Shown here piece after piece: positions 45,903 through 57,957 of a stretch of DNA of 64,000 bases; positions within the stretch are counted from its first letter, which is position 1; the number at the start of each line of letters is the position of its first letter. Below the pieces are notes generated by a model, which saw only the letters and a program-made list of their open reading frames with translations, was not told the origin of the DNA and ran no database searches. A program made the position numbers and the translations under genes. The DNA comes from Microbacterium memoriense (GTDB lineage Bacteria > Actinomycetota > Actinomycetes > Actinomycetales > Microbacteriaceae): assembly GCF_025398275.1 (NCBI RefSeq), contig NZ_JAODOR010000014.1:1-64000 (forward strand), given 5' to 3'.

Positions 45903-47615
45903 GTGAGCGACTACGACGTTGTAGTGATCGGCTCCGGCTTCGGCGGGAGCGTCGCGGCGTTGCGCCTGAGCGAAAAGGGCTACCGCGTCGGTGTGATCGA
46001 AGCGGGACGGTGGTTCCGCGACGACGAGCTCCCGGAGACCTCGTGGCGACTGCGGCGCTACCTGTGGATGCCGGCGGCCCGCTGCTTCGGCATCATGCGG
46101 ATGACGCTGCTGCGCAACGTCCTCGTCGTGAGCGGCACCGGCGTCGGCGGCGGATCGCTGGTCTACGCGAACACGCTGTACGAGCCGCCAGAGGCCTTCT
46201 ACCGCGATCCGCAGTGGGCGCACATCACCGATTGGCAGAGCGAGCTCGCGCCCTACTACGACCAAGCGAAGCGGATGCTGGGGGTCACCCGCGCGCACGC
46301 GACGACGCGGCCCGACGACCTGCTCCGCGAACTCGCCGCCGACGAGGGCGTGAGCGACACGTTCCATGCCGCCGAGATCGGTGTCTTCTTCGGGGAGGGT
46401 CACGGCATCCCCTCACCCGACCCCTTCTTCGGAGGAGTCGGACCGGAGCGGCGCGGGTGCATCGAGTGCGGCGCCTGCATGACCGGCTGCCGGTACAACG
46501 CGAAGAACACTCTCGTGAAGAACTATCTGCCGCTCGCCCAACGCGCCGGTGCCCGCATCCACGCGCTGACGACCGTCACCGATGTCCGTCCGCAGCGCGG
46601 CGACCGCTACCGCGTGACCGGACACGTCACGGGCAATCCGCTCCGCCGGCGCACGTTCACGGCGGATCACGTCGTCTTCGCGGCGAATGCCCTGGGCACC
46701 CAACGCCTCCTCCACACGCTCCGCCGGCGCTCGCTCCCCCGCCTGTCACCGCGACTCGGCGAACTCAGTCGCACGAACTCCGAAGCCGTGCTGTCCGCGC
46801 GCACGAGCGATCCGCACGCCGACCTCACTCCCGGCACGGCGATCACGTCGTCATTCCATCCCGATCCGCACACGCACGTCGAGGCGGTCAGGTATGGCCG
46901 GGGGTCGAGTCTGCTCGCTCTCCTCAACGCGCACCTCGTCGACCCGGTTGAGGGGATGCCGCGCTTGCGTGCGACGCTCCGCACGTATGCCCGATTGGGC
47001 ATGCGTCCCGCTCTGCGCCTCCACGCGGTCCGGCGATGGGCCGAGCAGTCGATGATCGTGCTCGTCATGCAGTCCCTCGACAACTCGCTGACGACCTACC
47101 TCACGCGCGGAATCTTCGGTCGGCGTATGACGACCCGGCAGGGGACCGGCCAGCCCAACCCCGAGTGGATCCCCGCCGCCCACCGCGTCGCCCGCGAGCT
47201 CGCCACCCGCGTCGACGGCCTCGCCGGCGGGTCATCGGCCGACCTCATCGGCATCCCGACGACGGCGCATTTCATCGGCGGCTGTGCGATCGGCACGTCG
47301 ATCACGAGCGGCGTCATCGACCCCTACCAGCGCGTGTTCGGCTACGACGGCCTCCACATCCTCGACGGTTCCGCTGTCAGCGCCAATCTCGGCGTGAACC
47401 CGTCGCTCACGATCACGGCACAGGCCGAACGGGCCACCGCGCTCTGGCCGAACAAGGGCGAGCCCGACGCACGTCCGCGGCTCGGCGAGCCGTATCGCCG
47501 CATCGAGCCGGTCGCTCCGCGCACTCCCGTGGTCCCCGAGTCGGCGCCCGGTGCGCTCCGCCTGACGACACCGACGCTCCGTCCCGGTGCGGCCGCGAGA
47601 GGCTGCATCGCATGA
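45903..47615 (+). CDS. GMC oxidoreductase, cholesterol-oxidase-like
   Basis: FAD-dependent alcohol oxidase or dehydrogenase of 570 residues, similar to the ChoD-type GMC proteins. The FAD motif is [17 protein letters not shown]; the C-terminal GMC signature includes [21 protein letters not shown] four-Cys motif C186-x2-C-x2-C-x3-C ([19 protein letters not shown]) is conserved in that subfamily; whether it binds a cluster is not settled. GTG start. It is the first gene of the catabolic operon and overlaps the next frame by 4 bp. Confidence 0.9.
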   Translation: MSDYDVVVIGSGFGGSVAALRLSEKGYRVGVIEAGRWFRDDELPETSWRLRRYLWMPAARCFGIMRMTLLRNVLVVSGTGVGGGSLVYANTLYEPPEAFYRDPQWAHITDWQSELAPYYDQAKRMLGVTRAHATTRPDDLLRELAADEGVSDTFHAAEIGVFFGEGHGIPSPDPFFGGVGPERRGCIECGACMTGCRYNAKNTLVKNYLPLAQRAGARIHALTTVTDVRPQRGDRYRVTGHVTGNPLRRRTFTADHVVFAANALGTQRLLHTLRRRSLPRLSPRLGELSRTNSEAVLSARTSDPHADLTPGTAITSSFHPDPHTHVEAVRYGRGSSLLALLNAHLVDPVEGMPRLRATLRTYARLGMRPALRLHAVRRWAEQSMIVLVMQSLDNSLTTYLTRGIFGRRMTTRQGTGQPNPEWIPAAHRVARELATRVDGLAGGSSADLIGIPTTAHFIGGCAIGTSITSGVIDPYQRVFGYDGLHILDGSAVSANLGVNPSLTITAQAERATALWPNKGEPDARPRLGEPYRRIEPVAPRTPVVPESAPGALRLTTPTLRPGAAARGCIA

Positions 47616-48212
47616 GCATCTTCGTGGGCGCCGCGGGACCGGATCTCGTGTTGCCGCACGGGCTCGGCAGTCGCCATCAGGCGTTCGCACCCGTCGTGGG
47701 CGAGCTCACCCGTCGCCCCCGCATCCTGGCGCTCGCCGATCGGATTCTGGAGCACTCCCGAGCGCCGCTTCGCGCAGTGGTTCCTCACGCAGATGCGGAA
47801 CGCCGCGCGCGCGATCCCCGCCGCGTTGGAACGCGGCGTCAGCACGCCCGGCATCCGCACACTGCTGCTCGGCCCGTTCTTCGGGCGCCCCGCGCACGTC
47901 ACGCCACTCGATGCGGCGGACGACCTCGCGGCGCTCGCGGCGGCATCCGGCTTCGAGCGCGCCCGCGACTCCTTTTCGACGTTCTCCGCACCCGCGCCGA
48001 ACCCGGCCGTCCCGATCGTCATCGTCTGGGGCAGACGCGATGTCATCCTGCCGTTCCTCACGCAGTCGCGTCGCGCGCGGCGGCGCTACCCGGCGGCACG
48101 CCATATCGCCCTGGGCGGCGCCGGGCATCTTCCCTTCTCCGACGACCCGCACGCGTGCGCCGGCATCATCGCCGGCACCCATCCGTTCACGGCAGACCAG
48201 GACCAGACATGA
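47612..48212 (+). pseudogene. alpha/beta hydrolase gene with internal deletion and frameshift
   Basis: The 5' part from ATG 47612 encodes [17 protein letters not shown] and then [17 protein letters not shown], the start of an alpha/beta hydrolase up to the second strand. At about 47730-47745 the frame is lost. In another frame the 3' part continues as [18 protein letters not shown] and ends with [19 protein letters not shown] and [17 protein letters not shown]. The nucleophile elbow (GxSxG) and surrounding core are missing. About 600 bp remain of an expected 800 or more. Both ends retain the coupling overlaps with neighbours. Confidence 0.85.
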
Positions 48213-48915
48213 AGAGCACCTTCTACACCGACGACCACGAGGCGTATCGCGAGAGCGTCCGAGAGTTCCTCCGTCGCGAGGTCGAACCGCACCACGAGCG
48301 CTGGGAGCTCGAGCACGGCGTCGATCGCGCGATCTGGGAGAAGGCCGGCGCGCACGGGATGCTGGGCCTCGGCGTGCCGGAAGAGTTCGGCGGAGGCGGC
48401 GAGCCGGACTACCGCTACCGGTTCGTGTTCGCGGAGGAGATCGCGCGAACGGGATTCACGTCCTTCGGCGTCGGCATCGGGCTGCAGGACGACATCGTGA
48501 TCCCGTATTTCCTCGATCTCGCGACTCCCGAACAGAAAGAGCGCTGGGCGGATGCCGATGCCGTCGCGGCCGCGCAGTACGACCCGCGCACCTGGCCGGC
48601 GCTGCGTGTGCGTCTGTCCGATACGTTCGCGACGCGCCCGCGGGATGAGTGGGCCGAGGTCTTCGACGGGTCGGATGCCTGTGTGACCCCCGTCCTCTCG
48701 TTCACCGAAGCCACCACCCACCCCCACCTCGTCGCCCGGGGCACACTGGTAAAGGCCGACGGAGTGGTGCAGGCCGCGCCGGCACCGCGGTTCTCCCGGA
48801 CTCGGGCACCCGGCATCCGCCCGCCCCGGTCAGCGCCCGATGACATCGTCGATGTGCTCACCGACTGGGCCCCCGTCCAGAGCACCGACCTTCCGACCGA
48901 ACGACAGGAGACCCG

Positions 48916-48919
<4 letters not shown>
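48209..48919 (+). pseudogene. in-frame chimera: acyl-CoA dehydrogenase start fused to CaiB-type CoA-transferase end
   Basis: Residues 1 to about 112 are an acyl-CoA dehydrogenase N-terminus ([20 protein letters not shown], then [10 protein letters not shown] and [13 protein letters not shown]). From about residue 122 the protein matches the C-terminus of CaiB/BaiF CoA-transferases or alpha-methylacyl-CoA racemases ([20 protein letters not shown], then [13 protein letters not shown] and PAPRFSRT). The FAD/acyl-CoA site and catalytic base of the first and the catalytic Asp of the second are missing. The junction lies at about 48545-48581, in a GGATGCCGATGCC stretch. The reading frame stays open for 236 codons and overlaps both neighbours by 4 bp. 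Confidence 0.85.
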
Positions 48920-50130
<1,211 letters not shown>

Positions 50131-50157
50131 ACCCGTCTGCCAGAACAGGATCACGCC

Positions 50158-52332
50158 ATGACAGATCTCGCACCCGCCGTGCGCTTCGACCTCGACGACG
50201 GCATCGCGCACCTCGTGCTCGATGACCCCACCCAGTCGGCCAACACGATGAATCCGGCCTTCCGCTCCGCCCTGACCGCCGCGGTCGACGCCGTCGCCGA
50301 CCAGATCGCCGCAGACCCTACTTCCGTGCGGGGTGTGGTCATCTCGAGCGCGAAGAAGACGTTCTTCGCCGGCGGGGACCTCGTCGCGCTGATGGCCACC
50401 GGGCCGTCGGGCGCTGCCGCGTTGTTCGCGGAGGTCGAGGGGATCAAGGCCGACCTCCGGCGCCTCGAGACGATCGGACGCCCGGTCGTCGCCGCGATCG
50501 CGGGGGCGGCCCTCGGTGGCGGCTTCGAGATCGCCCTCGCCACACATCACCGCATCGCGGTCGATGGTCGCTACGACCTCGGCCTGCCCGAAGTGACGCT
50601 CGGGCTGCTTCCCGGCGGCGGCGGCGTAACCCGCACGGTGCGGATGCTGGGGCTGCAACAGGCGCTCACCGGTGTGCTCCTGGAGGGGCGTCGATTTCGT
50701 CCCGCGCAGGCACGGGAAGCCGGGATCATCGACGAGGTGGTCTCGTCCCGCGACGACTTGTTGCCCGCCGCGATCGCGTGGATCGACGCGCACCCCGACG
50801 CCGCGCAGCCATGGGATCGCCCCGACTACCGCATGCCCGGCGGCACACCGAAGACGCCCGCTCTCGCCGCGATGCTCCCCGCGTTTCCCGCTACTCTGCG
50901 TGCGAAGCTCAAGGGCGCCCGCTACCGCGCGCCGCGCGCGATCCTCGCCGCAGCCGTCGAGGGCGCGCAGGTCGATCTCGAGACCGCGTCGCGCATCGAG
51001 TCACGCTACTTCGTCTCGCTCGCGACCGGCCAGCAGTTCCGCAACATGACCCAGGCGTTCTTCTTCGACATGCAGGCGATCGGCAGCGGCGCCTCGAGAC
51101 CGGCCGGCATCCCGCCGCGCCCGGTCACCCGTCTCGCCGTCCTCGGTGCGGGCATGATGGGCGCCGGTATCGCCTTCTCGGCGGCCCGCGCGGGCATCGG
51201 GGTGGTGTTGAAGGACGTGACGCCGGAGGCCGCGGCCCGCGGTCGCGCGCATGCCGAAACGCTGCTCGACGGACTCGTCGCGAAGGGCCGCCTCAGCGCG
51301 GAGCAGCGCGATGAAACCCTCGCCCGCATCACGCCCACCGCCGATGTCGCCGACCTCGCCGGGTGCGACGCGGTCGTCGAGGCCGTGTTCGAATCCGTCG
51401 AGCTGAAGCATCGCGTGCTCGCCGAGGCGGAGGCATCCGTTCTCCCCGGCGCACTGCTGGGATCGAACACCTCGACGCTGCCGATCAGCGTGCTCTCGGA
51501 GGGGGTGGAGAACCCAGCCGATGTCATCGGCATCCACTTCTTCAGCCCGGTGGACAAGATGCCGCTGATCGAGATCATCGTCGGGGAACAGACGAGCGAC
51601 GCGGCGCTCGCGCGCGCGTTCGACCTGGCGGTGCAGCTGCGGAAGACGCCGATCGTCGTGAACGATCGCCGCGGTTTCTTCACGAGTCGCGTGTTCGGGT
51701 CGCTCGTCATGGAGGCCGCGCGCATGGTCGGCGAGGGCATCGATCCCGTCGCGATCGAGCGCGCCGCATCGCTCGCCGGCTTCCCCGGGCAACCACTCGC
51801 GATGCTCGACGAAGTGTCGCTCGAGCTCCCCCAGAAGATCGAGAAGGAAGCGCAGCGACTCGCCGGCGCGGCCTACGAATCGTCCCCCGCGATGCAGGTA
51901 CTGGACGAGCTCATCGCCCTGGGCCGGTGCGGCAAGGCGGCAGGCGCGGGGTTCTACGAGTACCCCGAGGGCGGGCGGAAGGTGCTCTGGCCGGGGCTTT
52001 CCGATCTGTTCGGCGGCGACGTGGACGTTCCGCTCGCCGACATCGAAGATCGGCTGACGTTCGCGATGAGCAATGAGACGATCCGGGTGTGGGAGGAGGG
52101 CGTGCTGCGGACGGTGCCGGATGCCAACATCGGGTCGATCCTCGGGATCGGGTTCCCACCCCTCCTCGGCGGCGCGCTGCAGCACGTCGACGGCTACGAG
52201 GCCGCAGACGGCACCCTCGGTGTGGCGGCCTACGCGCGGCGCACCCGCGAGCTGGCAGATCGCTACGGCGACCACCTCGCCCCGCCGACCTCGCTGATCG
52301 AGAAGGCGAAGACCGGAGCGACGTACCGGTGA
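50158..52332 (+). CDS. FadB/FadJ-type enoyl-CoA hydratase/3-hydroxyacyl-CoA dehydrogenase
   Basis: Bifunctional beta-oxidation protein of 724 residues. The N-terminal crotonase domain (about 1-290) has FFAGGDLVALM and IAGAALGGGFEIALATHHRI. The dehydrogenase domain starts at about 322 with LAVLGAGMMGAGIAFSAARA and contains FFSPVDKMPLIEI; the C-terminal dehydrogenase helix domain follows. Works with the upstream thiolase. Confidence 0.96.
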   Translation: MTDLAPAVRFDLDDGIAHLVLDDPTQSANTMNPAFRSALTAAVDAVADQIAADPTSVRGVVISSAKKTFFAGGDLVALMATGPSGAAALFAEVEGIKADLRRLETIGRPVVAAIAGAALGGGFEIALATHHRIAVDGRYDLGLPEVTLGLLPGGGGVTRTVRMLGLQQALTGVLLEGRRFRPAQAREAGIIDEVVSSRDDLLPAAIAWIDAHPDAAQPWDRPDYRMPGGTPKTPALAAMLPAFPATLRAKLKGARYRAPRAILAAAVEGAQVDLETASRIESRYFVSLATGQQFRNMTQAFFFDMQAIGSGASRPAGIPPRPVTRLAVLGAGMMGAGIAFSAARAGIGVVLKDVTPEAAARGRAHAETLLDGLVAKGRLSAEQRDETLARITPTADVADLAGCDAVVEAVFESVELKHRVLAEAEASVLPGALLGSNTSTLPISVLSEGVENPADVIGIHFFSPVDKMPLIEIIVGEQTSDAALARAFDLAVQLRKTPIVVNDRRGFFTSRVFGSLVMEAARMVGEGIDPVAIERAASLAGFPGQPLAMLDEVSLELPQKIEKEAQRLAGAAYESSPAMQVLDELIALGRCGKAAGAGFYEYPEGGRKVLWPGLSDLFGGDVDVPLADIEDRLTFAMSNETIRVWEEGVLRTVPDANIGSILGIGFPPLLGGALQHVDGYEAADGTLGVAAYARRTRELADRYGDHLAPPTSLIEKAKTGATYR

Positions 52333-52970
52333 GGTCTTATCCTCCTGAACCATGGCACCTCCGGGGCGAGTTCCTGGCCGGAATCTTCCTCGTGCCGACG
52401 AGCGAACTGCCCGCATACGTGTGGGCCCAGATACCGTCCGCCGCGCGGCCGCTGGCACTCGGCGGGCGGGCGATCGTGGCGGTGGCGGCCGTACGGTACA
52501 CGCCCGGCGGCGTGCTCGAATACGACGAACTCCTCGTGGCCGTCCCGACGATCCAGCGCCGTCGCCTCGCCCTGACGATCCCCCAGATCTGGGTGACCTC
52601 CCCCGCCTCGCGGGCCGGTGGGCGGGCCCTGTGGGGCATCCCGAAGGAGCTGATGACGACACGGCGTGCAGCGGCGGGTCGCCGTCTGCGGGTGCGGCAC
52701 CGCGCGGAAGACCGGGCCGTGCTGGCCGAACTCGACGGGGCCGCGACGATCGATCTTCCCGGCACCTGGACGCTCCCGCTGCCGACACTGCAGCGGCGCC
52801 CGGGCGGTGGCGTGATCCGCTCGTCGAACTCCGTGCGCGGGCGAATGCACCTGGCCCGCACCGCGTGGACGTTCGGCTCATCACTGTCGTGGCTGGGCGG
52901 CCGGCGTCCCGCGCTGAGCGCTGCCCTCACCGGCGCGGCGATCGTCTTCGGCACACGCGTCGAGCGCTGA
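52329..52970 (+). CDS. acetoacetate decarboxylase-like protein
   Basis: A 213-residue member of the acetoacetate decarboxylase superfamily (EYDELLVAVPTIQ, then ASRAGGRALWGIPKELMT). In true enzymes the Schiff-base Lys is in this region, and KELM retains a Lys here. The substrate may be a ketone or acid derived from the degraded compound. GTG start overlaps the FadB stop by 4 bp. Last gene of the operon. Confidence 0.8.
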   Translation: MRSYPPEPWHLRGEFLAGIFLVPTSELPAYVWAQIPSAARPLALGGRAIVAVAAVRYTPGGVLEYDELLVAVPTIQRRRLALTIPQIWVTSPASRAGGRALWGIPKELMTTRRAAAGRRLRVRHRAEDRAVLAELDGAATIDLPGTWTLPLPTLQRRPGGGVIRSSNSVRGRMHLARTAWTFGSSLSWLGGRRPALSAALTGAAIVFGTRVER

Positions 52971-53108
52971 TCCCCGCCCTCGCCCGTACCGCGCACAGGA
53001 CATTTCGACCGCGGGCCGACCATCACCCCCGGAAATCCGGGGCTGGGCGTCACGCACCGGCCAGGTTCTCCTGTACGGGGTACAGCACGCCGCTGACAGC
53101 CCGATGGG
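52971..53108. other. 138-bp convergent intergenic region with small hairpin
   Basis: No gene seen. A 6-bp-arm hairpin CCCCGG-AAAT-CCGGGG at 53027-53042 may contribute to termination of the two convergent operons, but no U tract follows. Confidence 0.5.
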
Positions 53109-54449
53109 TCAGTCGAGCAGCAGCGCCGGCTCTTCGAGCACGGCGGCGATATCGGCGATGAACCGGCTCATGCCGTCACCGTCGATCACGCGGTGATCGA
53201 ACGATCCCGAGACCGTCGTGACGAAACGCGGGCGCACTTCGCCGTCGACGACCCACGGCTTCTGGCGGATCGTCCCCATCGCCACGATCCCGCTTTCGCC
53301 GGGATTGATGATCGGGGTGCCGGCATCCATCCCGAACACACCGATGTTGGTGATCGTGATCGTGCCGCCCTGCTGGTCGGCCGGGGTCGTCTTGCCCTCG
53401 CGGGCCGTGACGGTCAGCTTCTCCAGGGCCCGCGCGAGTCCACGCATGTTGAGGTCCTGCGCGTCTTTGATGTTCGGGACGAGCAAACCTCGCGGCGTCG
53501 CGGCCGCAATGCCGAGGTTGACGTAGTTGCGCACCCGGATCTCGGCGGTGCCGTCTTCCTTGTCGACCCAGGCGGCGTTGACCATGGGCGTCCGGCGCGA
53601 GGCCCAGACGACGGCGCGCGCGACGATGAGCAACGGCGAGATCTTGACATCCGCGAAATCCGGCGAGGTCTTGAGCCGCTTGACGAGCTCCATCGTGCGG
53701 GTCGCGTCGACGTCGGTCCACACCGATACATGCGGAGCCGTATACGCCGAGCGCACCATCGCCGAGGACGTCGCCTTGCGCACACCCTTGACCGGGATCG
53801 TCTCCTCGCGGTGGTCGTCCTCACGCTCGGCGACCTCGACACGGGGCTCGGGTGCGACCGGGATCGTCTGCTCACGCTGGGCGGGGACCGCCGGAGTCGC
53901 GATGTTGCGAAAGACGCTGGCCTGCTCGGCGTGGCGGACGACGTCGTCGCGCGTCACTTCGCCGGCCGGACCGCTGGGGCTGACTTCGGAGAGGGTGACA
54001 CCCAGGTCGCGCGCGAGCTTGCGGACGGGCGGCTTGGCCACGACCCCGACCGAGGCCTTCACTGTCTCGGCGCGTTCGGCGGGCCGCTTGCGGCGCGAGG
54101 TCGGGGCTTCCGCGGTGCCGTAGCCCACGAGCACGGCGCCACCGGCCTCGGCCTCCGCCGGCTTCTCGCCGTGCTGCGAGTCGCCGACCACGGCATCCGT
54201 CGTCTCGGCCCCGCCGCCGATCGTGATGATCGCCGTGCCGACGGTGACCGTCTCACCCTCGGGCGCGAGCAGTTCACCGACCGTGCCGGCGAATGGAGAC
54301 GGCAGCTCGACGAGCGACTTGGCTGTCTCGATCTCGACGAGCACGTCGTTGACCTCGACCGCATCGCCCGGAGCCACCCGCCACTGGACGATCTCCGCCT
54401 CGGTGAGGCCTTCGCCGACGTCCGGCAACCGGAAGGTCTGTTCGCTCAT
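53109..54449 (-). CDS. 2-oxoacid dehydrogenase E2 (dihydrolipoamide acyltransferase)
   Basis: E2 component of a branched-chain 2-oxoacid or pyruvate dehydrogenase complex, 446 residues. One lipoyl domain ([15 protein letters not shown] with the lipoyl-Lys), a peripheral-subunit-binding domain ([20 protein letters not shown]), and the catalytic domain ending in [17 protein letters not shown] 54449 was chosen because the lipoyl domain starts there. An E1beta/E1alpha pair lies upstream. No E3 gene is in the window. Confidence 0.94.
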   Translation of the reverse strand: MSEQTFRLPDVGEGLTEAEIVQWRVAPGDAVEVNDVLVEIETAKSLVELPSPFAGTVGELLAPEGETVTVGTAIITIGGGAETTDAVVGDSQHGEKPAEAEAGGAVLVGYGTAEAPTSRRKRPAERAETVKASVGVVAKPPVRKLARDLGVTLSEVSPSGPAGEVTRDDVVRHAEQASVFRNIATPAVPAQREQTIPVAPEPRVEVAEREDDHREETIPVKGVRKATSSAMVRSAYTAPHVSVWTDVDATRTMELVKRLKTSPDFADVKISPLLIVARAVVWASRRTPMVNAAWVDKEDGTAEIRVRNYVNLGIAAATPRGLLVPNIKDAQDLNMRGLARALEKLTVTAREGKTTPADQQGGTITITNIGVFGMDAGTPIINPGESGIVAMGTIRQKPWVVDGEVRPRFVTTVSGSFDHRVIDGDGMSRFIADIAAVLEEPALLLD

Positions 54450-54475
54450 GTGATTCTCCTCGTCATGCCCATGCC

Positions 54476-54546
54476 ACGAGACACGGTTTCTGCTCCGAGA
54501 CACCGGTGTGCATCGGGTGTCTCGGTGCACATCAGGTGTCTCACTG
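54476..54546. repeat. 71-bp palindromic dispersed element, copy B
   Basis: Same nested inverted-repeat design as 30521-30591 and identical length, 50 of 71 positions the same. CGAGACAC and GTGTCTC units occur twice each; loops differ. It lies between the E2 and E1beta genes on the same transcript, where it could lower downstream expression. Confidence 0.85.
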
Positions 54547-54559
54547 TAAGGGGGGCGGG

Positions 54560-55543
54560 TCAGTAGGCGAGGGCGCGGTCGACGGCCTCGAGGATGCGGT
54601 CGACATCCGGCAGGAAGACGCCCTCGAGCTTCGCGGGCGGGAACGGCACATCGAAGCCCGATACCCGCAGCACCGGGGCTTCGAGCGCGAAGTACGCGCG
54701 CTCCATCACGGTCGCCGCGACCTCGGAGCCGAGCGATGTGAACCCCGGGGCCTCCTGCGCGTAGACCATCCGACCGGTGCGCCGCACCGAGTCGAGGATC
54801 GGACCGTAGTCCACCGGCGAGAGCGAGCGCAGGTCGATGACTTCGCAGGACGTCCCCTCGCTCTCGGCGAGCACGGCGGCCTGCAGCAACATCGTCACCA
54901 TCGCGCCGTGGCCCACGAGCGTGACATCGGTGCCCCGACGGACGACGCGCGATGCGTGCAGCGGAACAGCGCGCTGGGTCGTGTCGACCTCGCCCTTCAT
55001 CCAGTACTTGGCCTTGGGCTCGAGGAAGATCACCGGGTCGGGCGAGGTGATCGCATCCTGGATCATCCAGTACGCATCGTTCGGCGTCGAGGGCGAGACG
55101 ACCCGCAGCCCCGGCGTGTGGGTGAAATAGGCCTCGGGGCTCTCCTGGTGGTGCTCGATCGCGCCGATGTGGCCGCCGTACGGGATGCGGATGACAATCG
55201 GCATCTGCAGGGCGCCCTCATGGCGATTCGTGATCTTGGCGAGCTGCGAGGTGATCTGGTCGAACGCCGGGAAGACGAACCCGTCGAACTGGATCTCGAC
55301 GACCGAACGGAAACCGGCCATCGCGAGTCCGATCGCGGTGCCGACGATGCCCGATTCGGCCAGCGGACTGTCGAGCACGCGCCGGTCGCCGAACTCCGCC
55401 TGCAGTCCTTCCGTCACGCGGAACACGCCGCCGAGCCGGCCGATGTCCTCGCCCATGAGCAGCACGTGATCGTCGGCGGTCATCGCCGCGCGCAGCCCGG
55501 CATTGAGCGCTTTCGCGAACGGCATCACGACGGGCCCGCTCAT
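54560..55543 (-). CDS. 2-oxoacid dehydrogenase E1 beta subunit
   Basis: Beta subunit of the thiamin-diphosphate-dependent E1, 327 residues. Motifs: [37 protein letters not shown], and [13 protein letters not shown]. It overlaps E1alpha by 4 bp (ATGA). In this complex it combines with E1alpha to decarboxylate the 2-oxoacid and pass the acyl group to E2. Confidence 0.95.
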   Translation of the reverse strand: MSGPVVMPFAKALNAGLRAAMTADDHVLLMGEDIGRLGGVFRVTEGLQAEFGDRRVLDSPLAESGIVGTAIGLAMAGFRSVVEIQFDGFVFPAFDQITSQLAKITNRHEGALQMPIVIRIPYGGHIGAIEHHQESPEAYFTHTPGLRVVSPSTPNDAYWMIQDAITSPDPVIFLEPKAKYWMKGEVDTTQRAVPLHASRVVRRGTDVTLVGHGAMVTMLLQAAVLAESEGTSCEVIDLRSLSPVDYGPILDSVRRTGRMVYAQEAPGFTSLGSEVAATVMERAYFALEAPVLRVSGFDVPFPPAKLEGVFLPDVDRILEAVDRALAY

Positions 55544-56670
55544 GCGGCTCCCCCCTCGAACGTGGACTCGTAGTCCGACAACCAGCGCTGCTGCTCCGCG
55601 AGGAGCGGGTGGAACTCGCTGTAGACGTGCGCGAACATGTCAGAGGCTTCCAGCCCGCCGAGCTCGTTGGTGCGCACGCGCACATCGTCGGCGTAGGCCT
55701 GAGCCTCGGCATCCACCTCGTCGAAGAATGTGGATGCCGCCCCCTTCGCCTCGAGGTAGGTCCGCAGGCGCGCGATCGGATCGCGGCGGGCCCACGACTG
55801 CTCCTCATCGGACGTGCGGTACTTCGTCGGGTCGTCGCTCGTCGTGTGCGCGCCCATCCGGTACGTGAGGGCCTCGATCGCCTGCGGGCCCCCGCCCGCA
55901 CGCGCCTCGTCGAGCGCGAGCTTGCTGACGGCGTAGCTGGCCAGCACGTCGTTGCCGTCGACGAGGGTCGAGGGCATGCCGTACCCGGCGGCGCGCTGGT
56001 GCAGCGGTCCACGAGCCTGCGTGGCGACGGGGACCGAGATCGCCCAGTGGTTGTTCTGGAGGAAGAACACCTGGGGCGTGCGGTAGCTGTTCGCGAAGAC
56101 CATGGCTTCGTGCACGTCGCCCTGACTCGAGGCGCCGTCGCCGTAATAGACGATGACGGCCGCGTCGGAGTCGGGATCACCGGTGCCACTGCGCCCGTCG
56201 AATGTGAGCCCCATTCCGTAGCCGGTGGCGTGCAGGGTCTGCGACCCGAGGACCAACGTGTAGATGTGGGTGTTGCCGTTCTTCGGATCGGTCGGATCCC
56301 AGCCGCCGTGCGTGAGTCCACGCATGACGCGGATGATGTCGATCGGATCGACACCCCGCGTCGTGGCGACGACGTGCTCGCGATACGACGGGAAGATGTG
56401 GTCCTGCGGGCGCGTCGCGCGCACCGAGCCGACCTGCGCGGCCTCTTGCCCGAACGACGGCGGCCAGAGGGCCAACTGGCCCTGGCGCTGCAGGTTCGTG
56501 GCTTGGCGGTCGAAGGCGCGGACCGTCACCATGTCACGGTAGAAAGTCTGCAGATCGTCGTCGCCAAGGGTGTCGATCAGCGGCAAGAAGCGCTCCGCTG
56601 CAGGGCTGGGGGCGAACGTCCCGTCCGCCGCCAGGACGCGCACGAGGGCAGGGTCGTCAGGCGGGGTCAT
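55540..56670 (-). CDS. 2-oxoacid dehydrogenase E1 alpha subunit
   Basis: Alpha subunit of 376 residues. The thiamin-diphosphate motif GDGASSQGDVHEAMVFANSY and following FLQNNHWAI is present, and GAHTTSDDPTKY is the phosphorylation-loop-like region typical of the branched-chain type. ATG 56670. It is first in the E1alpha-E1beta-E2 operon. Confidence 0.95.
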   Translation of the reverse strand: MTPPDDPALVRVLAADGTFAPSPAAERFLPLIDTLGDDDLQTFYRDMVTVRAFDRQATNLQRQGQLALWPPSFGQEAAQVGSVRATRPQDHIFPSYREHVVATTRGVDPIDIIRVMRGLTHGGWDPTDPKNGNTHIYTLVLGSQTLHATGYGMGLTFDGRSGTGDPDSDAAVIVYYGDGASSQGDVHEAMVFANSYRTPQVFFLQNNHWAISVPVATQARGPLHQRAAGYGMPSTLVDGNDVLASYAVSKLALDEARAGGGPQAIEALTYRMGAHTTSDDPTKYRTSDEEQSWARRDPIARLRTYLEAKGAASTFFDEVDAEAQAYADDVRVRTNELGGLEASDMFAHVYSEFHPLLAEQQRWLSDYESTFEGGAA

Positions 56671-56747
56671 GCGTTCACGCTACCGCGCAGGGCATGCGCG
56701 GCTCTGCATGAGTTCGACAATGGATGCTGTGATCCGCCGTCCTCGGT

Positions 56748-57812
56748 CTACAGTCGCGTGGCCGCGGCGACCTCGACCACGCGGTCGAGGGATTCTTCTT
56801 CGCCGATCGAGATCCGCACGCCGTCGCCGGCGAACGGGCGCACGATCAGGTCGGCCGCCTCGAACGCGGCGGCGACCTCGAGCGCACGGTCTCCTGCGGG
56901 AAGCCAGACGAAGTTCCCCTGCGCGACCGGGACGTCCCAGCCGACGTCGCGGAGGCGCGCGGCCAGGCGATCACGACGGTCCGCGATGGTGCGCACCCGC
57001 TCGAGCAGCTCGTCTTCGGCATCGAGGCTCGCGAGGGCGGCCGCTTCGGCGCCCGCCGTGACCGATAGGGGAATCCCGGTGGTCCCCGCCGCGGAGAGGA
57101 TGCGAGGGTCCCCCACCGCGTAGCCGACGCGCAGGCCCGCCAGACCGTACGCCTTGGAGAACGTGCGGAGCACGACGACGTTCGGATGCCCCGCCGCCAG
57201 AATCCGTGCGCCGTCCACGGCGTCGGGATCGGTGACGAACTCCGCGTAGGCCTCATCGAGGACGACGAGCACGTCAGCGGGCACGCGCGTGAGGAACGCC
57301 TCGAAGCCGGCCTGTGTGACGATCGGGCCGGTCGGGTTGTTCGGACTGCAGACGATGATCATGCGGGTGCGGTCGGTGACGGCATCCGCCATCGCGTCGA
57401 GGTCGTGCCCGCCCGCCACGGTGTTCGGCACCGGGACCGGCGTGGCGTCGGCGACGATCGCGAGGCCCGGGTACGCCTCGAAGGAGCGCCAGGAGAAGAG
57501 CAGCTCATCACCGGGACCGCATGTCGCGTGGGCGAGCTGGTAGAGGATCGAGACCGAGCCGGCGGCGATGTGCACGGCATCGTCCGCGACACCGAAGCGC
57601 TCGGCCAGGCGCGCGCGCAGGCGCGGCGACGACGCGTCGGGATAGCGGTGGAAACCGGCCGCAGCCTGCATCGCCGCGACGACGCCCGGAAGCGGCTCGA
57701 ACGGGTTCTCGTTGCTCGAGAGCTTGAAGGCCTCTGCCCCGGCCTGCTTGCCCTGCTTGTAGGCGGGATGCGCGGCGATGGCGGGACGGATACGGACGGG
57801 GAAGTCGGTCAC
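56748..57812 (-). CDS. histidinol-phosphate/aromatic aminotransferase family protein
   Basis: PLP-dependent class II aminotransferase of 354 residues. [13 protein letters not shown] is the N-terminal substrate motif, and the PLP-Lys is in [20 protein letters not shown]. Family members act on histidinol-phosphate (HisC) or aromatic 2-oxoacids (Pat); sequence alone does not decide here. It lies 77 bp upstream of the E1alpha gene on the same strand, separated by a non-coding gap. Confidence 0.85.
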   Translation of the reverse strand: MTDFPVRIRPAIAAHPAYKQGKQAGAEAFKLSSNENPFEPLPGVVAAMQAAAGFHRYPDASSPRLRARLAERFGVADDAVHIAAGSVSILYQLAHATCGPGDELLFSWRSFEAYPGLAIVADATPVPVPNTVAGGHDLDAMADAVTDRTRMIIVCSPNNPTGPIVTQAGFEAFLTRVPADVLVVLDEAYAEFVTDPDAVDGARILAAGHPNVVVLRTFSKAYGLAGLRVGYAVGDPRILSAAGTTGIPLSVTAGAEAAALASLDAEDELLERVRTIADRRDRLAARLRDVGWDVPVAQGNFVWLPAGDRALEVAAAFEAADLIVRPFAGDGVRISIGEEESLDRVVEVAAATRL

Positions 57813-57957
57813 GCGTCGATTCTACGAGCGCAATGTTTCACCCGGAATGCGACGAGTGCTCTCCCCCGCGGTCGCGCGCCCGGAGAGCTCGGTGTCCCAG
57901 CAGCTCGTCGAGATCACTGATTCCCTCCGCGCACACTCCGTGGGAGACTGACGCATC

